Made by a program: the position numbers and the translations under genes. The notes beneath the pieces were generated by a model that saw only the letters and a list, made by a program, of their open reading frames with translations, was not told the DNA's origin and ran no database searches. 64,000 nucleotides of DNA from Burkholderiaceae bacterium (lineage in GTDB: Bacteria > Pseudomonadota > Gammaproteobacteria > Burkholderiales > Burkholderiaceae_E), in contig JAJPES010000027.1 in the NCBI GenBank assembly GCA_021166725.1, positions 37,410-101,409 on the forward strand. Direction: 5' to 3'. This document shows positions 61,901 through 64,000 of this stretch, piece after piece. Position 1 is the first letter of the stretch. Every line of letters begins with the position of its first letter.

Positions 61901-63696
61901 AACACGAGGGCGGCGAAGACCGCTACGCCTACGATCGCTTCGGGCGGCTGGTCGTGCGCGAGCGGCACGCTTCGGCCGGCGACCCGGTCGATGCGCGGCG
62001 CGCGACGCACGTCGAGTATTTCGCGCTGGATGCGCTGGGCGAACGTATCGCGGTTCGGCGCCGCGATGGCAGCGATGCGCGCGGCGCCGGCGATTCGGCG
62101 CGCGTTGCGACCGGCCTGCCCGTGCGCGTGGGCCCGCTGTCGCTGCGCTACGGTGCGCAGCGCCGCATCGTCGAGGCGCAGGGCGACGGGACGCGTGCGC
62201 GCTACCGCTACGACGCGTTCGGCCGCAGGGTCGCGAAGCGGGTCGAGCGCAGCTCGCCGCCGATCGACAACGCGAGTGCCTCCCGAGGGTTCCTGTACCG
62301 CGACCAGCGGCTCGCCGTGGAGACCGACGGCAACGGCGGGATCGTCCGGCAGTACGTGTACTGGAACGCGCAGCCGATCGCGCTGCTCGAGCACGATGGG
62401 TCCCGCACGTCGCTCGCCTGGTTGCACAACGACCATCTCGGTGCGCCGATCGCGGCAACCGACGAGGCCGCGCGCATCGTCTGGCGAGGCGAGCGCGACG
62501 CGTGGGGCGCGCTCGCCTGGCAAACCGGCCCGTTGCATCAGCCGCTGCGTCTGCCGGGGCAGTATCACGACGCGGAAACCGGCCTGCACGACAATCTGCT
62601 GCGCAGCTACGACCCGGGCGGCGGACGCTATCTCGAGCCCGATCCGCTCGGACTGGCCGCCGGATTCGATCCCTATGCGTATGCCGACGGCAACCCGCTG
62701 GTGGGCGTCGATCCGCTCGGGCTGCTGCTGTTCGCCTTCGACGGCACCGGCAACGGCGCGAGCGGCGCCGGCGGCGAGGACGTCTCGAACGTACGCAAGT
62801 TCTTCGAGGCGTCGGATGACCCCGACCGTTGGTACATGGCCGGCGTCGGTCGCGAAGACTATCCGAGCGGCATCACCGCGACACCGCTCGACTGGGCCGA
62901 GGCGCGCACCGCGCGCGACCGCGTCGACTGGATGATCGGAACGCTCGACCGCTTCCTCGACGATGCGTGGATCGGGCGGGTGGCGCCGGTGGACGTCATC
63001 GGTTTCTCGCGCGGTGCGGCAATGGCACGCGATTTCGTCAACCGCGTGGCGTCGATGATCGACGCAGGACACTTCCGCGAACGCGGTGTCTGCGTGGACC
63101 TGCGTTTCCTCGGGCTGTGGGACACCGTCGCGCAGTTCGGTTTTCTCGGACTGGCGAACCAGAACTGGCAGCTGGCGATACCGTCGACGGTGCGCGCGAC
63201 CTACCACGCCGTTGCGGTCAACGAGCACCGTACGCTGTTTCCGCTCGAATCGGCGCTCGGCAGCCCGGCGTGGGTCGTCGAGCGGGGCTTCGTCGGCAGC
63301 CATGCCGACATCGGCGGCGGCAATGCGGAGGGCGACCTTTCCGACGTGACGCTGGCCTGGATGACGCGCATGGCGCAGTCGCTCGGCGTTCCGCTGCGCG
63401 ATCTGCCGGCGCAGCACCGCGTCGTCACCGATCCGCTGGTGCACGGTCGCGACTACATCGGGAGGACCGATCGCAGCGTCTATCGGCGCGACGTGAACGG
63501 AAAGGTCGTGCAGCAGAGTTCGCAGCGCACGGCGGTGGTGCCCGGTCTCGACTGGAAGGAGTCGCTCGCGTATCTGGTGCCGTTTCCGCAGCGCGGACGC
63601 GATGCGGGCGGTTGGCCGTCGCTGGTCGGGCGCGTCGACATGCAGGCGTACGGGGCGTGGTTGAAGGACGCCTACGGCGTCGACATCCGTCGCTGA
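58993..63696 (+). CDS. RHS-repeat protein with C-terminal Tle1-like (DUF2235) lipase toxin domain
   Basis: The 1567-residue protein has an N-terminal hydrophobic segment (about 28-46), a Gly-rich stretch, a DUF6531-type block (GNPVDVVTGNKYERQ), many YD repeats, and the RHS core end (LPGQYHDAETGLHDNLLRSYDPGGGRYLEPDPLGL), closing with DPLG at 1240. Residues 1245-1567 form a DUF2235/Tle1-like domain: FDGTGN (1249-1254), nucleophile S1339 in GFSRGA, and H1437/D1439 in HADIGGG. The tail is likely delivered as a phospholipase toxin. No PAAR domain or immunity gene is visible in the window. Confidence 0.92.
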   Translation: MDRELHPRRSDSRSGAWRLSFRRRSGCFARLLAAAWFFVSSTAANGADGLAAIFGGVSSSPGTCTPAGGAAGVGGSPFPIGGGIGIGVGGGAIAQFVAEVERASRPPRPAPVGCDAPPPRRREPASLASSSLDRSAGNPVDVVTGNKYERQVDVVLAHPQSSVLSPDGLADAFGLPQDDTLNLLVARHYNSRSDFALALGRGWSHSFETRLARIVRDGRVELQIVQGDGRRIVFRRQRATAGRADAGEARRYAARTIDDGLVDEQHGAGTPVAYVWRWPGGRLLHFDRDGQLESIVSADLDTIRVRRDERGRVVEVRDDAGRTIGFEYDDTRLVALRLPDGQRIRYEFDAHRQLVAVRYPDGRALRYEYGDPRAFHRLTSVIDTDGRRSEYRYGDDGRVRSSRAIGQAEGQALRFEYELPATAGARGTTTVRVGDTVTRYRWLDASGEPMLVESDGDGCWRCPAVGSRVRVGAAGSVVALGEMRIRRDAQGRVVERRVPAQDGRAAWFERVSYAAGSPWPTPIRIVRPSVVPGRETRIELRYNDRMQVAAVEFDGHLPDDDGAQELRALVRFEYAGFDTRPERAAVRGRLAAIVRVSPDGSLQRTAFRHDAQRRLVGIEAEATTSHRIERDALGRAVAERLPDGATRRRSFDAAWRLASTAARGTTISFGYDDAGRPRTIEWSGGERWTIRLAAAAIEIESNHGWRERIVPGAKRVVAPGLPVAIARIESGRHVLVDARGRRTERRYDDLGRLVETRSPGEGRKRYRYDGFGRLASIAFADGSVDSREHDAGGRLVRRLQRSADDRAETTFRYQGAQLYAIEHDGQRSIVRHDDEGRVVERLETRDGHDYHERLEYDARGRLAMQMLADGTRLRHRYDAQGRREALELALPKAGFRSLVRRVAGGEPDRMLLELGNGIRFERRDDAAGQPVSLAWRRSGEVPDVIAGDAAQALPFRRLHWDTAGLPLAIEHEGGEDRYAYDRFGRLVVRERHASAGDPVDARRATHVEYFALDALGERIAVRRRDGSDARGAGDSARVATGLPVRVGPLSLRYGAQRRIVEAQGDGTRARYRYDAFGRRVAKRVERSSPPIDNASASRGFLYRDQRLAVETDGNGGIVRQYVYWNAQPIALLEHDGSRTSLAWLHNDHLGAPIAATDEAARIVWRGERDAWGALAWQTGPLHQPLRLPGQYHDAETGLHDNLLRSYDPGGGRYLEPDPLGLAAGFDPYAYADGNPLVGVDPLGLLLFAFDGTGNGASGAGGEDVSNVRKFFEASDDPDRWYMAGVGREDYPSGITATPLDWAEARTARDRVDWMIGTLDRFLDDAWIGRVAPVDVIGFSRGAAMARDFVNRVASMIDAGHFRERGVCVDLRFLGLWDTVAQFGFLGLANQNWQLAIPSTVRATYHAVAVNEHRTLFPLESALGSPAWVVERGFVGSHADIGGGNAEGDLSDVTLAWMTRMAQSLGVPLRDLPAQHRVVTDPLVHGRDYIGRTDRSVYRRDVNGKVVQQSSQRTAVVPGLDWKESLAYLVPFPQRGRDAGGWPSLVGRVDMQAYGAWLKDAYGVDIRR

Positions 63697-64000
63697 AGCG
63701 CGCGTCGCGTCATGCGGCAGCGAGCCGGGGCGAGGGCGCGGCGGGCGACTGCGCGTAGCGCGCCGCCGCCCCCCGATCGGCCGAGGGCGAGCGCCGTGCG
63801 CGGCGGCACTCCGGCTGCGGCGGCCGGCGCTTCGCGCCGGCTCCCCTCCGCTGCTCGTCCCGGGGTCGCGCGGCCGAACTTATATGGACGCCTCCCTTGT
63901 GGCAAGCGAGCTTCGAGGGTCTGGACGTGGCGGATTCATTGCACCCTTATATCCGGCCTGTGTATGCAGCAATCACGCTGCGGGCCCTGATGGTTGTTCG
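63697..64000. other. Extreme-GC intergenic region with a hairpin
   Basis: No convincing gene is present in these 304 bases. A perfect 8-bp hairpin (GCCGGCGC-TTC-GCGCCGGC) lies at 63823-63841. The last 100 bases drop in GC content and include CGAACTTATATGG and CCCTTATATCC, a change of composition that may mark the border of a different region or the start of a gene outside the window. Confidence 0.5.

Noticed and set aside
60004..63444. 1146-codon open frame on the minus strand opposite the RHS gene
   Set aside because: The translation is His/Arg/Asp-rich without domain motifs; the plus strand encodes clear YD repeats and a lipase domain.
63712..63990. 92-codon plus-strand open frame after the RHS gene, considered as an immunity gene
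   Set aside because: The translation is Arg/Ala/Pro-rich over a GC-extreme stretch, without hydrophobic core or ribosome-binding site.

Overview
The window is one continuous stretch of a very GC-rich, tightly packed bacterial chromosome. Gene content points to the betaproteobacterial order Burkholderiales: a Bug-type periplasmic receptor, metX-metW under a SAM-II riboswitch, a polyhydroxybutyrate phasin, 4-hydroxyphenylpyruvate dioxygenase and SHP-type cytochromes. I cannot name a genus. There are about 57 protein genes, almost no gaps, many 4-bp ATGA/GTGA overlaps, and no tRNA, rRNA, transposase, integrase or CRISPR array that I can see.

Layout. 1-6394: end of an alternative complex III operon (actC-D-E-F) running straight into an A2-type caa3 oxidase (a quinol-to-oxygen respiratory module). 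6410-13238: Kef-type antiporter, hpd, a bacterioferritin lacking the haem methionine, an EmrB-type exporter and selO. 13331-17067: three coupled genes for unknown exported proteins behind a LuxR-type regulator, with a hairpin over their first ribosome-binding site. 17209-20933: Bug receptor, flavin-binding-like protein, a yybP-ykoY (Mn) riboswitch with its terC gene, and a thioesterase. 20938-26135: a compact patatin / CHAT-like protease / ComEC-type metallo-hydrolase operon, the best candidate for an undescribed (possibly defence) system. 26236-31664: GST, a decayed cupin, a thioredoxin-reductase-like protein, a pentapeptide protein, DUF2853 and a ClC channel. 31658-33377: SHP / dihaem cytochrome c / cytochrome b operon. 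33528-37650: acetoacetyl-CoA synthetase, phasin and a Tat-exported metallo-hydrolase. 37716-46882: a polymer-forming membrane protein, then a branched-chain/amide-type ABC transporter with amidase and ureidoglycolate lyase, divergent from a FadR-type GntR regulator over a perfect palindrome. 46989-50457: UspA, amidohydrolase, a fused SpmA-SpmB protein and a Phd/VapC-type toxin-antitoxin pair. 50503-55559: TPP riboswitch with cytX, a methyltransferase-like protein, a luciferase-like oxidoreductase, and SAM-II riboswitch, terminator, metX and metW. 55677-64000: GNAT enzyme, an operon of RuBisCO-like protein, cupin and sugar dehydrogenase, and an RHS protein ending in a Tle1-like lipase domain.

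Regulation seen in the DNA is unusually rich. Three riboswitch classes (manganese, TPP, SAM-II) occur in 35 kb, two of them just after a perfect TTGACA box. There is also a GntR palindrome, a toxin-antitoxin direct repeat and several hairpins between convergent genes. All family names come from recognising motifs by eye; no database search was run.
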